Assembly: GCA_028382965.1 (NCBI GenBank) | Contig: JAOEUK010000007.1 | Location: 62,001 to 126,000, forward strand | DNA: 64,000 nt | Source of the DNA: Candidatus Puniceispirillum sp. | Lineage (GTDB): Bacteria; Pseudomonadota; Alphaproteobacteria; Puniceispirillales; Puniceispirillaceae | Direction of reading: 5' to 3' | In this document: positions 1 to 9,708 of the stretch, one piece after another | Position numbering within the stretch: the stretch's first letter is position 1 | Layout of the letters: the number at the start of each line of letters is the position of its first letter | Notes under the pieces: generated by a model | The model's input: only the letters and a program-made list of their open reading frames with translations | Told to the model about the DNA's origin: nothing | The model's database searches: none | Made by a program: the position numbers and the translations under genes

Positions 1-1071
1 CAGGAAGACCATTGGTCATTTCGTCGGTCAAACTATTTTGAACATATAGGAAATGAAGTCCGTAATGTTTCTGAACACGTTGGTTTGCTTGATATGTCAG
101 CATTCGCTAAGGCGCGAATTTCTGGTTTTGGTGCCGAGGCGTTTTTGGATTATCTTGTTGCTAATAAACTGCCGAAGAAGGTGGGGCGGGTGGCTTTATG
201 TCATGCTCTCACTGAACGTGGTGGTGTGCATTCCGAATTTACCATTCAGCGCGAAAGTGCAGATAGTTTTTATCTTGTGTCTGCTGGGGCTGGGCAGCGG
301 CTTGATCATGACTGGCTCAAAAAGCATATGCCAGATGATGGATCGGTCCGTTTTGATAATCTAACAAACTCGATTGGTGTTCTTGTTCTTGCGGGGCCGC
401 GAGCACGAGATGTTCTTAATAAAATTACCCGCGCAGACTTGTCAAGTTTAGCTTTTCCATGGCTTTCTGGACAGATGATTGATGTGAATCTAGCTCCAGC
501 AATGGCCATGCGTGTCAATTTTGTAGGTGAGCTTGGGTGGGAGCTACATCACCCGATCGAATATCAGAACCATATTTTTGATGCGCTGATGGCAGCTGGT
601 GCCGAATTTGGTTTGAAACCTTTTGGTGTCCGCGCAATGGATGCAATGCGGCTGGAAAAATCTTACCGTTTGGTTGGAACCGAACTATCGATTGAATATT
701 CGGCATTTGAAAGTGGGTTGCATCGCTTTGTTCACCTTGATAAGGGTGATTTCAAAGGCCAGCGCCAATTGAATGATTGGCAGAAACGTGGTTTTGTAAA
801 TAAAATGGTCACGATTGAAGTGCATGACACTACCGATGCTGATGCTATCGGTGGTAACCCTATTATGACTGCGGATGGCACAATTGTTGGCCGTGCGACA
901 AGCGGTGGCTATGGTTTTCGGTTAAAAAAATCATTGGCTTTGGCGATGGTGCGCTCGGATTTAGCCTTGTCCGGCACCAAATTGATGATTGATGTTCTGG
1001 ATCAGCGCCTTCCAGCCACAGTCCTCGAGGATTCGCCATATGATCCTGATAATGCGCAAATTCGTGTATAA
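1..1071 (+). CDS. Dimethylglycine/sarcosine dehydrogenase-type oxidoreductase, C-terminal GcvT part (5' end outside window)
   Basis: The reading frame is open from base 1, so the start lies upstream. The 356 visible residues are the folate-binding GcvT-like half of a two-domain FAD oxidoreductase of the dimethylglycine/sarcosine dehydrogenase family; the N-terminal FAD domain is not in the window. Visible family features are an opening like RSNYFEHIGNEV followed by VGLLDMSAFAKA, then LAGPRARDVL, VGELGWELHHP and FGVRAMDAMRLEKSYR in the usual order. Such enzymes oxidise an N-methyl group and pass the one-carbon unit to tetrahydrofolate. The gene lies 33 bp upstream of an MttB-family gene on the same strand and faces a sarcosine oxidase operon, which supports methylated-amine catabolism. 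The exact substrate (dimethylglycine, sarcosine or another N-methyl compound) cannot be told from this half. Confidence 0.85.
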   Translation, partial: QEDHWSFRRSNYFEHIGNEVRNVSEHVGLLDMSAFAKARISGFGAEAFLDYLVANKLPKKVGRVALCHALTERGGVHSEFTIQRESADSFYLVSAGAGQRLDHDWLKKHMPDDGSVRFDNLTNSIGVLVLAGPRARDVLNKITRADLSSLAFPWLSGQMIDVNLAPAMAMRVNFVGELGWELHHPIEYQNHIFDALMAAGAEFGLKPFGVRAMDAMRLEKSYRLVGTELSIEYSAFESGLHRFVHLDKGDFKGQRQLNDWQKRGFVNKMVTIEVHDTTDADAIGGNPIMTADGTIVGRATSGGYGFRLKKSLALAMVRSDLALSGTKLMIDVLDQRLPATVLEDSPYDPDNAQIRV

Positions 1072-1104
1072 GTGTAGGGTAAGATGTTTGAAAGGATTTG
1101 TTAA

Positions 1105-2658
1105 GTGAGTGATGCAAGCAAAGACGAACGCCGAAATCATCGTAGTGGTGGGCGGGAAGCCCGACGCAAAGCTCGTGCGTCCGGCACTCTGGCCCTTGCC
1201 GCCCCGTTTATCACACGCCAGATTGCGCCTGTTGATATCCTTAATGATGAAGGGGCTGAAATTATTGAAAATAACGCTGAAATAATTCTTGAAGAAATTG
1301 GCATTGATTTTCGTGATGATCCTGAGGCATTGACCATTCTCCACGATGTTGGGTGCGATGTTCAGGGCGAACGTGTGCATTTTCCACGTGGGCTTGCTCG
1401 TAAGTTATGTTCAACTGCACCATCGGGGTATACGCAGCATGCGCGAAACCCGGAACGGTCAGTTAAAATTGGAGGCATGAATACGGTTTTTGCGCCGGTT
1501 TATGGTCCTCCCTTTGTAAGGGACCTGAATGATGAGCGTCGTTATGCGACAATGGAAGACTTCCGCAACCTGATAAAACTGACCTATATGCATCCAGGCT
1601 TGCACCATTCCGGGGGCACAATATGCGAACCTGTTGATTTGCCAGTAACTAAACGCCATTTGGAAATGATCTATGCGCACCAGCGCTTTTCGGATAAGCC
1701 CTATATGGGTTCGGTAACTGCGCCAAGCCGAGCTAAAGATACAGTAGAATTGTCAAAAATTCTGTTTGGAGATGAATTTGTCGCCAATAATGCTGTGTTA
1801 ACAAGCTTGATAAATGCCAATTCCCCAATGACATGGGACGATACTATGCTTGGGGCACTTAAGGTATACGCGCGCAATAATCAGGCAGTGATTATTTCAC
1901 CCTTTATTCTTGCTGGCGCAATGTCGCCTGTATCGGTAGCTGGCACGCTGGCACAAACTCTTGCTGAAGCATTAAGTGGCATCGCCTTTACCCAGGCGGT
2001 AAACCCGGGTGCGCCAGTTGTTTTTGGTAGTTTTGCCAGCTCTATGTCGATGCAAACTGGTGCACCGACATTTGGCACGCCCGAACCAGCAAAGGTTTTG
2101 TATGGCTGTTCTAAGTTGGCCCGTCGCCTTGGCGTACCTTTTCGGTCTGGCGGGTCATTAACCGGGTCGAAAACTGCGGATGCGCAGGCAGCTTATGAAT
2201 CGGCTCATACAATTTTGCCAACGGTCATGGGTGGTACAAATTTTGTACTGCATTCAGCAGGTTGGATGGAAGGTGGCCTGGTAGCCGATTATGCAAAACT
2301 GTTGCTTGACGCCGATCAATTAACCATGATGCCAAAACTAGTTAATGGAATTGATTTGTCTGAAAATGGACAGGCTTTGGATGCCATTCGGGAAACTGGT
2401 CCTGGTCAGCATTTTCTTGGATCAACGCATACGCAAGAAAATTTTGAAGATGCATTCTGGCGTTCCCAAATGGCTGACAACAACACATTTGAGCAATGGT
2501 CAGCTGAAGGGTCGATTGAGAGCGGTGTACGAGCTCGCAAACGTGCTGGTGAAATGCTCGCAGCCTATGAAGCACCTACAATTGATTTGGCAATTGACGA
2601 AGCATTACGTGCCTATATTGACAAACGTATGGAAGAACTACCCGACACGGACTATTAA
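1105..2658 (+). CDS. Trimethylamine methyltransferase (MttB) family protein, non-pyrrolysine type
   Basis: A 517-residue protein starting at GTG, with AAAGGA eight bases upstream. It has the full length of the MttB superfamily and a basic N-terminus (SGGREARRKARA) that I associate with alphaproteobacterial members. The archaeal trimethylamine enzymes read an in-frame amber codon as pyrrolysine; this frame runs unbroken to TAA, so it is a non-pyrrolysine homologue. Characterised relatives demethylate quaternary amines such as glycine betaine by passing the methyl to a corrinoid protein. No corrinoid protein gene is visible here, although the B12-dependent nrdJ shows that the cell uses cobalamin. 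The short gap to the preceding dehydrogenase suggests co-transcription. The substrate is an inference; the family assignment is strong. Confidence 0.85.
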   Translation: MSDASKDERRNHRSGGREARRKARASGTLALAAPFITRQIAPVDILNDEGAEIIENNAEIILEEIGIDFRDDPEALTILHDVGCDVQGERVHFPRGLARKLCSTAPSGYTQHARNPERSVKIGGMNTVFAPVYGPPFVRDLNDERRYATMEDFRNLIKLTYMHPGLHHSGGTICEPVDLPVTKRHLEMIYAHQRFSDKPYMGSVTAPSRAKDTVELSKILFGDEFVANNAVLTSLINANSPMTWDDTMLGALKVYARNNQAVIISPFILAGAMSPVSVAGTLAQTLAEALSGIAFTQAVNPGAPVVFGSFASSMSMQTGAPTFGTPEPAKVLYGCSKLARRLGVPFRSGGSLTGSKTADAQAAYESAHTILPTVMGGTNFVLHSAGWMEGGLVADYAKLLLDADQLTMMPKLVNGIDLSENGQALDAIRETGPGQHFLGSTHTQENFEDAFWRSQMADNNTFEQWSAEGSIESGVRARKRAGEMLAAYEAPTIDLAIDEALRAYIDKRMEELPDTDY

Positions 2659-2733
2659 GCTTAACGTTGACTGTTTAATTCTACAAAAACTGGCAGAACA
2701 GCCAATCCCAAAAAACACCATTTTGCCAATTTT

Positions 2734-3348
2734 TTATACGGCAAATTGATAGCCGTACTCCAGCGAGGCATCGACAAGCCAGTCATGGACATAAGGAGCA
2801 AAACTGGTCCGGCAAATCAAGATAAACTTATCATTTGATAAGGCCATCAATGTTACAGCTGCATGAGAAAGAAGACTTTGTGCGCATGCCCCGGAAAAAA
2901 ATTTTGATGGATGTAGATCTAGGCTACACCCTTTTGCTAGAACGTCACGGACGGCTGGACCACTAAGCGACAGAGCGCACAAACTATCGCTGACATCTGT
3001 TATGGCAAAGTTTTCAGTTTTAATCATGCGGGTCAGATCGTCTTGTAAGATTTTTTCTTTGCCAGCCTCGCATAGCAATAGATGTTCATCTGGTGAAAGC
3101 CAAATAACATGCCGCTCGCCCGCTGATTGAAACTGGTTTTCTGAAGATGGAAAATTACAGCCTATTGCAACTTTGACAGCAGCATTAATGCTTTGATCAC
3201 CCCGAATATTTAGCTTGCCAAGATGTTCTATTTCTCGAAAAATCAGGCCCAAGATACCACCATTGGGGTTGATGCTTTTGCTGGTTGGTTTGTCCGCAAG
3301 TGCGGTCTGGCCAAAAAACATCGATTTATTTTTAGGTGAATTAGCCAT
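2734..3348 (-). CDS. soxG: Sarcosine oxidase, gamma subunit
   Basis: A 204-residue protein, last gene of the minus-strand soxB-soxD-soxA-soxG operon. Its start overlaps the end of soxA by 8 bp, indicating translational coupling. It has the size and organisation of the gamma subunit, a small GcvT-like fold. Visible family-like stretches are RHVIWLSPDEHLLLC, ITDVSDSLCALSLSGPAVRDVLAKG and ICRTSFAPYVHDWL. Gamma is a structural subunit of the heterotetrameric enzyme that oxidatively demethylates sarcosine to glycine. The gene is convergent with the mttB-family gene, 75 bp away; no strong terminator is visible between them. Identification rests on both sequence and operon order, since gamma is the least conserved subunit. 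Confidence 0.88.
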   Translation of the reverse strand: MANSPKNKSMFFGQTALADKPTSKSINPNGGILGLIFREIEHLGKLNIRGDQSINAAVKVAIGCNFPSSENQFQSAGERHVIWLSPDEHLLLCEAGKEKILQDDLTRMIKTENFAITDVSDSLCALSLSGPAVRDVLAKGCSLDLHPSKFFSGACAQSLLSHAAVTLMALSNDKFILICRTSFAPYVHDWLVDASLEYGYQFAV

Positions 3349-6300
3349 CTATCCGTGCTCCCTTCGGATCGTAAAATAGGGGTTCAACCACTTTTGCGTT
3401 CAAAACTGTTCCATCAAGCATTGGAAAGTAAATGCTTTTTCCCATTAAGCCATGGCCACCTTTCAGCATTGCCATTGCAATTGACCGATTAAAATTTGGT
3501 GAGAAATAGGATGATGTCACCTGTCCAAGAATGTCCATTGGCAACGGCTGTTCTGCATCAAAAACTGCATGGGCTCCCTCAGGAATAACTGTTTTAGGAT
3601 CGCTGCATAAAAGCCCAACAAGCTGTTTACGATTATCATTTCCCATACTTTCACGTGCAAGGGCGCGCTTGCCTATAAAGTCAGGTTTAGATTTTGAAAT
3701 AATCCAGTCCATACCAAGATCATGTGGGGTGACAGACCCATCGGTTTCCTGCCCAACGATAATGAATCCCTTTTCCGCGCGTAGTACATGCATTGCTTCT
3801 GTGCCGTAAGGGGTTATGCCGTGGGCCGAGCCCACCTTCATCAGATGGGTCCATAATGCTAACCCATGCCGTGCAGCAATATTGATTTCATAAGACAGCT
3901 CTCCAGTGAATGAAATGCGAAAAATACGCGCTGGCAGCCCACCTATGTGACCATTTTTCATCGACATAAACGGAAAGTTTGCTGGTGATAAATCAATATC
4001 AATTCCTGCATCTTCTAAAATTTTGGCAGCATTTGGTCCGGATACTGTAGCGATTGACCATTGTTCAGTCACGGATGTCAGGTAGACCTCAAGATTGGTC
4101 CATTCGGTTTGGAGCCATTCTTCCATCCAGTCCAGAACGCTTGTGGCACCGCCAGTGGTTGTGGTCATATGAAAGTGATTTTCAGCAATCCGAGTTGTGA
4201 CACCATCATCCATAACCATGCCATCATCTTTTAGCATCAGACCATAGCGGCATTTCCCAATGCCAAGTTTGCTCCAAGCGTTTGTATAAAGACGATTTAG
4301 AAATTTGCTAGCATCACGTCCACGAATATCAATTTTGCCAAGTGTTGATGCGTCAAGAATTCCAGCAGTGGTACGTGCCGCTTTTACTTCGCGGCTCACC
4401 GCTTCATGCATAGTCTCATTTTCTTTGGGGTAATACCAAGCCCGCATCCACTGACCAGCATGTTCAAATGTGGCGCCATGCGACCGGTGCCAATTATCCA
4501 TACGCGTCAGACGCACTGGATCAAATAGTGCGCCGATGTCACGGCCAGCGATAGCCCCGATATTTGATGGCGTATAGGGCATGCGGAAGGTTGTGGTGCC
4601 TACATTGGGAATTTCGTTGCCAAGAGCATCCGCGAGAATTGCTAGGGCGTTAATGTTGGATGTTTTGCCTTGATCGGTCCCCATACCAGTTGTTGTATAA
4701 CGTTTTAAATGTTCAACTGATTGATACCCTTCGCGTGCGGCTAACATCACATCACTGGCGGTGACGTCGTTCTGAAAATCAACAAAGGCTTTGGGGCCGC
4801 GTCCTGCGAGATGTCCGTTTGGAATTTTCCACGCGGCAAGTGGATGCCAATTTTGTTTTGTAATTGTGACGTCGGGTACGGTTAGGCTGATTGCATTATG
4901 CCCGGTCGCTGAGGCGGCCTTGGTGCCAGCGCGGACTGCTTCTTTTAGGCCAGTGGCAAGGTCAAAACTGCCATTGCAGGCACCAATGTTAAAGCTTGGC
5001 TCATGCGTTGCCGATGGGCTAAAACATAATTTGGCATCATCCCATTTCAGCTTGCCGCGTGCTTGTGAATGAAGATGGACCGCAGGTGAAAGACCTCCTG
5101 ACATGGCAATCAAATCACAATCACGATGCATGACCTCGCCAGTGATAGCAGTTGCGCTATCATCAATGGGGGCAATTTCAACCCGGGCAACGCGACGTGT
5201 GCCATAGGCGGAAATAACTGCATGTCCCTCAAGAATTTCAATGCCAGCATCACGCGCAGCGCGAACCAATGGGCCTTGTGGTTTGGCACGAAGATCAGTA
5301 ATCAAAACCTTGGTTCCAACACGATGGAGGTCTAATGCTGTCCGGTAGGCATCATCATTATTGCTTATCACAATGGCACGCTTGCCTGGGCAGACACCAT
5401 AGCGATTGACATAGGTGCGAACAGCACCAGCCAGCATAACTCCTGGAAGATCATTGCCGGCAAACACCAATGGCCGTTCATGCGCACCCTGCGCAAGAAT
5501 GACTTGCTGTGCCCGAACCTTCCACATGCGTTGGCGCGGCAGATGGGCTGGCCGTTTCTCAAGGTGGTCGGTAACACGCTCATTCAACGTCAAGAAATTA
5601 TGGTCCATGTAGCCAAAGACTGTGGTTCTGGGCAGCAAAGTCACATTCTGCAGGGCCTTTAATTGTCTTACTACATCAGCAATCCAGCTTACTGCTGGAT
5701 ATCCGTCAATGATTACATTGGCCTCGCCAAGAAGCCAGCCCCCAAACTCGTTCTGCTCATCCGCCAGAATAATGCGGGCACCACCGCAAGCTGCTTGTAA
5801 TGCTGCCATCAATCCGGCAGCACCGCCACCAGCAACAAGAATATCGCAATGTGCATGGGTTTTTTCATACCGGTCAGGATCATTATGATCATCAGCAGCT
5901 TTTCCAAGACCGGCAACGTGGCGGATCACATGCTCATAGCTCATCCACATTGCTGCTGGCCACATAAAGGTCTTGTAGTAAAAACCTGCAGGAAAAAATC
6001 GGCCAAGAACTGAATTAATGGCACCAATATCAAATTTTAATGATGGTGTACGATTCTGACTTTCTGCATAAAGTCCCTCAAAAATTTCAATTTGGGTTGC
6101 ACGTAAATTTGGCTCAGCATATGCGCCTTTGCCAAGTCTGATTAGCGCATTTGGTTCTTCTGATCCGGCGGCTAGAATCCCACGAGGCCGGTGATATTTG
6201 AAAGAACGCCCAACAAGATGCACATCATTGGCCAACAGTGCAGATGCCAGCGTGTCGCCTGCAAACCCAATATAAGCTTGGCCATCAAAAATAAATGTAA

Positions 6301-6382
6301 CAGGCTTGGAGCAGTCAATACGAGATGCAGCGTTGATGCGGGCCACTTGCTGGCTTTTAGATACCTTTAGGAGCCCTGCCAT
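3341..6382 (-). CDS. soxA: Sarcosine oxidase, alpha subunit
   Basis: A 1013-residue protein, the usual length for the alpha subunit of heterotetrameric sarcosine oxidase. In order: an N-terminal ferredoxin-like fold (about residues 20-110, with RSFKYHRPRGIL at 59-70); a nucleotide-binding Rossmann motif VAGGGAAG ending at residue 190; the middle oxidoreductase signature ILAQGAHERPLVFAGND near 295-311; and a C-terminal GcvT-like tetrahydrofolate domain from about residue 620 with SFTGELSYEI and TEAMHVLRAEKGF. The complex converts sarcosine, O2 and tetrahydrofolate to glycine, H2O2 and methylene-tetrahydrofolate. The ATG overlaps the soxD stop by one base (TAATG), and its own stop overlaps the soxG start. 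No truncation or missing motif is seen. Confidence 0.95.
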   Translation of the reverse strand: MAGLLKVSKSQQVARINAASRIDCSKPVTFIFDGQAYIGFAGDTLASALLANDVHLVGRSFKYHRPRGILAAGSEEPNALIRLGKGAYAEPNLRATQIEIFEGLYAESQNRTPSLKFDIGAINSVLGRFFPAGFYYKTFMWPAAMWMSYEHVIRHVAGLGKAADDHNDPDRYEKTHAHCDILVAGGGAAGLMAALQAACGGARIILADEQNEFGGWLLGEANVIIDGYPAVSWIADVVRQLKALQNVTLLPRTTVFGYMDHNFLTLNERVTDHLEKRPAHLPRQRMWKVRAQQVILAQGAHERPLVFAGNDLPGVMLAGAVRTYVNRYGVCPGKRAIVISNNDDAYRTALDLHRVGTKVLITDLRAKPQGPLVRAARDAGIEILEGHAVISAYGTRRVARVEIAPIDDSATAITGEVMHRDCDLIAMSGGLSPAVHLHSQARGKLKWDDAKLCFSPSATHEPSFNIGACNGSFDLATGLKEAVRAGTKAASATGHNAISLTVPDVTITKQNWHPLAAWKIPNGHLAGRGPKAFVDFQNDVTASDVMLAAREGYQSVEHLKRYTTTGMGTDQGKTSNINALAILADALGNEIPNVGTTTFRMPYTPSNIGAIAGRDIGALFDPVRLTRMDNWHRSHGATFEHAGQWMRAWYYPKENETMHEAVSREVKAARTTAGILDASTLGKIDIRGRDASKFLNRLYTNAWSKLGIGKCRYGLMLKDDGMVMDDGVTTRIAENHFHMTTTTGGATSVLDWMEEWLQTEWTNLEVYLTSVTEQWSIATVSGPNAAKILEDAGIDIDLSPANFPFMSMKNGHIGGLPARIFRISFTGELSYEINIAARHGLALWTHLMKVGSAHGITPYGTEAMHVLRAEKGFIIVGQETDGSVTPHDLGMDWIISKSKPDFIGKRALARESMGNDNRKQLVGLLCSDPKTVIPEGAHAVFDAEQPLPMDILGQVTSSYFSPNFNRSIAMAMLKGGHGLMGKSIYFPMLDGTVLNAKVVEPLFYDPKGARIDG

Positions 6383-6753
6383 TATTTTCTCCCTTCAGTC
6401 TGGCTGTGCTTTCCCGTTTTAGCGGCCTTTTCTGCCAAAGTTCCACGGCGCCAACTAGACGAATAGCTGGTTCTTGCGGAGGCCTTTTTAGGCAAGCTGC
6501 CCATTGGGTAAACTTCGATAATTTCGTGCGTAAAAGTGTCACGTGCAAGGTTGAACCACTTTCGACATCCAGCGCTATGATGCCACCGCTCCAAAAAGAG
6601 TCCCTTTGTATTATCGCGAATAAACAAATAATTGGCAAATTCAGCATCAGAAATCTTGTTTTCTACCAAAGGGCGTGCAATATGTGCCTCGCCGCCGCAG
6701 GCAAATTCAATTTCATCACGAGGGCCACAATGCGGGCAGGGAATGATTAACAT
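6382..6753 (-). CDS. soxD: Sarcosine oxidase, delta subunit
   Basis: A 123-residue protein beginning MLIIPCPHCG. Cys6, Cys9, His59 and Cys63 are all present at the spacing of the zinc site described for the delta subunit of heterotetrameric sarcosine oxidase. The conserved core ends near residue 90 (EVYPMGSLPKK). A further basic, Ser/Arg/Lys-rich tail of about 30 residues follows, making it longer than the roughly 90-100 residues I expect. The tail is in a GC-normal stretch and ends by overlapping soxA, so it looks genuine. The gene lies 21 bp after soxB and its stop shares a base with the soxA start, so it is coupled in the soxBDAG operon. Confidence 0.92.
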   Translation of the reverse strand: MLIIPCPHCGPRDEIEFACGGEAHIARPLVENKISDAEFANYLFIRDNTKGLFLERWHHSAGCRKWFNLARDTFTHEIIEVYPMGSLPKKASARTSYSSSWRRGTLAEKAAKTGKHSQTEGRK

Positions 6754-6774
6754 AATACTCTCCTAAAAACTGGC

Positions 6775-8073
6775 TTAATGCGCAACGCCAGCAGCGCCAT
6801 GCTCATCAATCAGAAGGCCAGAGCTAAACCGGTCCAGCGTATAAGGGGCAGCAATTTTATTGGGGCGATCGTTGGCTATCAAATCGGCAAAAACATGCCC
6901 AGATCCCGGTGTTGCCTTAAAACCGCCGGTGCCCCAACCGCAGTCAAAATAGAGACCTTCGATATCTGTTTTTGAAATTATGGGCGAGGCATCTGGACAT
7001 GTGTCAACAATACCACCCCAATGACGCAGCATACGAAGTCGTGATAGCACTGGAAACAACTCAACCGCAGCTGCCAGCATATGTTCTGGCACTGAAAATG
7101 AGCCGCGCTGTGCGTATGAGTTATACTTGTCAACACCAGCGCCAAGGACCATTTCGCCCTTGTCTGATTGGCTGATATACATATGAACAGCATTTGACAT
7201 AATCACTGTATTAAGGATTGGCTTTATCGGTTCTGAGACAAGTGCTTGTAAAGGACGACTGGCAACTGGCAAATGGATGCCCGCCATTGCTGCAACAACG
7301 CTTGAATGGCCAGCAACAACACATCCAACCTTTTTTGTTTTGATAAAGCCGCGACTAGTTTCAACACCAATGATTTTGCGGCCCTGTCGACGTAGTCCAG
7401 TGACTTCGCATTTTTGAATGATGTCAACGCCCAAATCGTCTGCCGCCCGAGCATAGCCCCACGCCACTGCATCATGGCGTGCGGTGCCACCGCGTTTTTG
7501 CAGAAAGCCACCCATAACTGGATAGCGGATTGATTGATCAATATTGATGGTTGGCACAAATTTCTTAATTTCTGCTGACCCAAGGATTTCTGAATCGATG
7601 CCATTTAGTCTGATCGCGTGAACCCGCCGTGACATTTCGCGCAACTCATGTTCGCTATGGGCAATTGTCAAAACGCCACGTTGGCTGAACATTACATTAA
7701 AGTTTAGATCCTGCGTCATACCTTCCCACAGTTTCATTGAATGTTCATAAATGGCGGCTGATTCGTCCCAAAGATAGTTTGACCGGATAATGGTTGTGTT
7801 ACGGCCTGTATTGCCGCCGCCAATCCAACCTTTTTCAATTACGGCAATATTGTTTATGCCATGTACAGCTGCTAAATAATAAGCTGTTGCCAGCCCATGA
7901 CCGCCGCCCCCAATGATGATTGCATCATATTCAGACTTTGGCTCAGGGTCGCGCCATGCACGCTGCCAGTCCTGATGATAGTTCATCGCTTTTTTGGCAA
8001 GTGCGAGTGCTGAATAGCGTGGGCTGCCGCCTGGCAGTCCGCGTTGACCACGATCTGGCTGGTTTTGTGCCAT
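6775..8073 (-). CDS. soxB: Sarcosine oxidase, beta subunit
   Basis: First gene of the soxBDAG operon. It encodes the FAD-dependent subunit that carries the sarcosine oxidation site. The dinucleotide-binding motif [18 protein letters not shown] has its glycines at residues 55-60, and the protein ends in a typical [13 protein letters not shown] / [14 protein letters not shown] region that closes the FAD site. I chose the ATG at 8073 (MAQNQPD, 432 residues) because AAAAGGG lies about 8 bases upstream. An in-frame GTG at 8082 would add three residues but overlaps that ribosome-binding sequence. The gene is divergent from the M20 amidohydrolase across a spacer of about 325 bp that should contain both promoters. 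Confidence 0.93.
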   Translation of the reverse strand: MAQNQPDRGQRGLPGGSPRYSALALAKKAMNYHQDWQRAWRDPEPKSEYDAIIIGGGGHGLATAYYLAAVHGINNIAVIEKGWIGGGNTGRNTTIIRSNYLWDESAAIYEHSMKLWEGMTQDLNFNVMFSQRGVLTIAHSEHELREMSRRVHAIRLNGIDSEILGSAEIKKFVPTINIDQSIRYPVMGGFLQKRGGTARHDAVAWGYARAADDLGVDIIQKCEVTGLRRQGRKIIGVETSRGFIKTKKVGCVVAGHSSVVAAMAGIHLPVASRPLQALVSEPIKPILNTVIMSNAVHMYISQSDKGEMVLGAGVDKYNSYAQRGSFSVPEHMLAAAVELFPVLSRLRMLRHWGGIVDTCPDASPIISKTDIEGLYFDCGWGTGGFKATPGSGHVFADLIANDRPNKIAAPYTLDRFSSGLLIDEHGAAGVAH

Positions 8074-8082
8074 ATCATTCAC

Positions 8083-8390
8083 CCTTTTAACCTAATTAAA
8101 AAATTATTTTTACTAGTATAGACACAGGAACTAGATTTTGCACTGACATGCTGCTGATTTATACAAAAATACCAAGCGTAGCAACGACACTCAATATGTT
8201 CCAATCAATATGAAGGGCCTGGTTCTAAGTCTAAAGGATGCTGATTGTCAATCAAGGCCACGTCAAGAGATTTTGTCTGGGTTGCCTTGCTTGACCTGCG
8301 GAACAAAATTGCGGCAGTATTTAGGCTGTAAATTGTGGTTCCAAGTTAGCAAGAAATTTGGAATCATTTTCTATGTTTTAATGAGATGAG
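8083..8390. other. Divergent intergenic region soxB / amidohydrolase
   Basis: About 310 bp between two divergent starts, AT-rich near soxB. I see no gene or stable hairpin. The only regular element is a short palindrome GATTG-T-CAATC at 8243-8253, which could be a regulator half-site pair but is too short to assign. Promoters for both genes must lie here; no convincing -35/-10 pair stands out. Confidence 0.4.
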
Positions 8391-8399
8391 GTGATTATC

Positions 8400-9581
8400 A
8401 TGGCTGTGATAAATTCAATTGCGGATCGGACACAGGAAATGAAGGGTTGGCGACACCTGCTTCATCAGCATCCGGAATCTAGTTATGAAGAAGTGTGGAC
8501 GTCAGACTTCATCGCTGAAAAGTTGCGGTCTTTTGGCATTGAGCTCCACCGTGGAATGGGAAGAACTGGCATTGTGGGTGTTTTGCGTGGCACCGGCTCC
8601 GGAACTGCTGCGATTGGATTGCGGGCAGATATGGACGCATTGCCAATGCAAGAAATGAATGAATTCGCTCATGCCTCAAAAACGCCTGGACGGATGCATG
8701 CGTGTGGCCATGATGGGCACAGCACCATGCTTCTTGGGGCGGCGCAATATCTTGCAGAAACCAGGAATTTTGATGGCACAGTTTATTTCATTTTTCAGCC
8801 TGCTGAGGAAGGTGGTAATGGTGGCGAGGCGATGATTAAAGATGGCCTATTTGATCAGTTTAATATGAGTACTGTTTGGGGTATGCATAATTGGCCTGGC
8901 ATGGATGTTGGTAAGATTGGTGTGCACAATGGAGCTTGTATGGCAGCGGCTGATTTTTTTGAAATTCATATAACTGGATCAGGTGGACATGCGGCAATGC
9001 CCGATTTGGCAATTGATCCTATTCCCTGTGGGGCGGCGATTGTGCAATCTCTACAATCAATCGTATCGCGCCGTATTACTGCGTTAGAAGCGGCAGTTAT
9101 TTCAGTCACTATTTTTGATGCTGGAAGTGCATTAAATGTCATTCCTGGATCAGCGCGCCTTGGTGGAACAGCACGTTCATTTTCACCTAAAATTCGTAAG
9201 TTGCTGGAAGATTCAATTTACGAAATTGCTCAGTCAACGGCCAAAGCTTATGACTGCGCTGTCGAAATTGACTGGCAGCTGGGTTATCCACCAACAGTAA
9301 ATCATGCTAACGAATCAGTCCGAGCGGTAGCTGTTGCGTCGGATATTTTGGGTCATGAAAATGTTATTACTAACTTGCCACCATCAATGGGGGCAGAAGA
9401 TTTTTCATTTATGCTCTCAAAAAAGCCGGGGTCTTATATTTGGCTTGGTGCTGGGCCGGCAAAAGAAGGGGCAATGCTGCATAATGACCGCTATGATTTC
9501 AATGATAGTGTGCTTGCTACCGGTGCTAGCTATTGGGCGCGGCTGGTTGAAAGCGAATTACCAAATAAAACTGGCGGATAA
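8400..9581 (+). CDS. M20 family metal-dependent amidohydrolase (hippurate hydrolase/aminoacylase type)
   Basis: A 393-residue cytoplasmic peptidase-fold hydrolase of family M20D. Metal-ligand and catalytic signatures are present: GLRADMDALPMQE, ACGHDGHSTM at residues 101-110, PAEEGGNGG with the glutamate pair at 136-137, and GMHNWPG. Near the C-terminus SMGAEDFSFM supplies the last metal-ligand region. These enzymes hydrolyse N-acyl or amide bonds of amino-acid conjugates; the substrate is not predictable. I chose ATG 8400 because GAGGTGA lies five bases upstream; an in-frame GTG at 8391 overlaps that site. The gene is divergent from soxB, so it may share nitrogen or osmolyte regulation, but this is only positional. 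Confidence 0.9.
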   Translation: MAVINSIADRTQEMKGWRHLLHQHPESSYEEVWTSDFIAEKLRSFGIELHRGMGRTGIVGVLRGTGSGTAAIGLRADMDALPMQEMNEFAHASKTPGRMHACGHDGHSTMLLGAAQYLAETRNFDGTVYFIFQPAEEGGNGGEAMIKDGLFDQFNMSTVWGMHNWPGMDVGKIGVHNGACMAAADFFEIHITGSGGHAAMPDLAIDPIPCGAAIVQSLQSIVSRRITALEAAVISVTIFDAGSALNVIPGSARLGGTARSFSPKIRKLLEDSIYEIAQSTAKAYDCAVEIDWQLGYPPTVNHANESVRAVAVASDILGHENVITNLPPSMGAEDFSFMLSKKPGSYIWLGAGPAKEGAMLHNDRYDFNDSVLATGASYWARLVESELPNKTGG

Positions 9582-9627
9582 TCGATCTGCTGTCACTCAT
9601 AATTTGTCATCCTTGTAATTCATTATT

Positions 9628-9657
9628 ACGGGGCAAGCCTTAGGCTGGTTGCTCCGT
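9628..9657 (+). terminator. Hairpin downstream of the M20 gene
   Basis: An imperfect inverted repeat with outer arms ACGGGGCAA and TTGCTCCGT (one G-U pair) and an inner GCC-TTA-GGC hairpin with a three-base bulge. It lies about 46 bp after the amidohydrolase stop and just before the SOS promoter. It lacks a T-run, so it may be a 3' stabilising structure or a weak terminator rather than a classical intrinsic one. Confidence 0.45.
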
Positions 9658-9679
9658 CCAGTTATGCAGCTGAAAAATC

Positions 9680-9708
9680 TTGACTCTTGTCTTTTTCTAA
9701 AATAGAAC
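9680..9708 (+). promoter_or_regulatory. Candidate housekeeping promoter of imuA-imuB-dnaE2
   Basis: TTGACT at 9680-9685, a 17-base spacer, then TAGAAC at 9703-9708. The -10 hexamer overlaps the first half of the SOS box at 9705-9719, so LexA bound there would block RNA polymerase. The fit to consensus is good at -35 and fair at -10. Confidence 0.6.

Noticed and set aside
1105-2658. Pyrrolysine-containing trimethylamine methyltransferase
   Set aside because: The gene has no internal in-frame TAG; the whole length is read without a stop.
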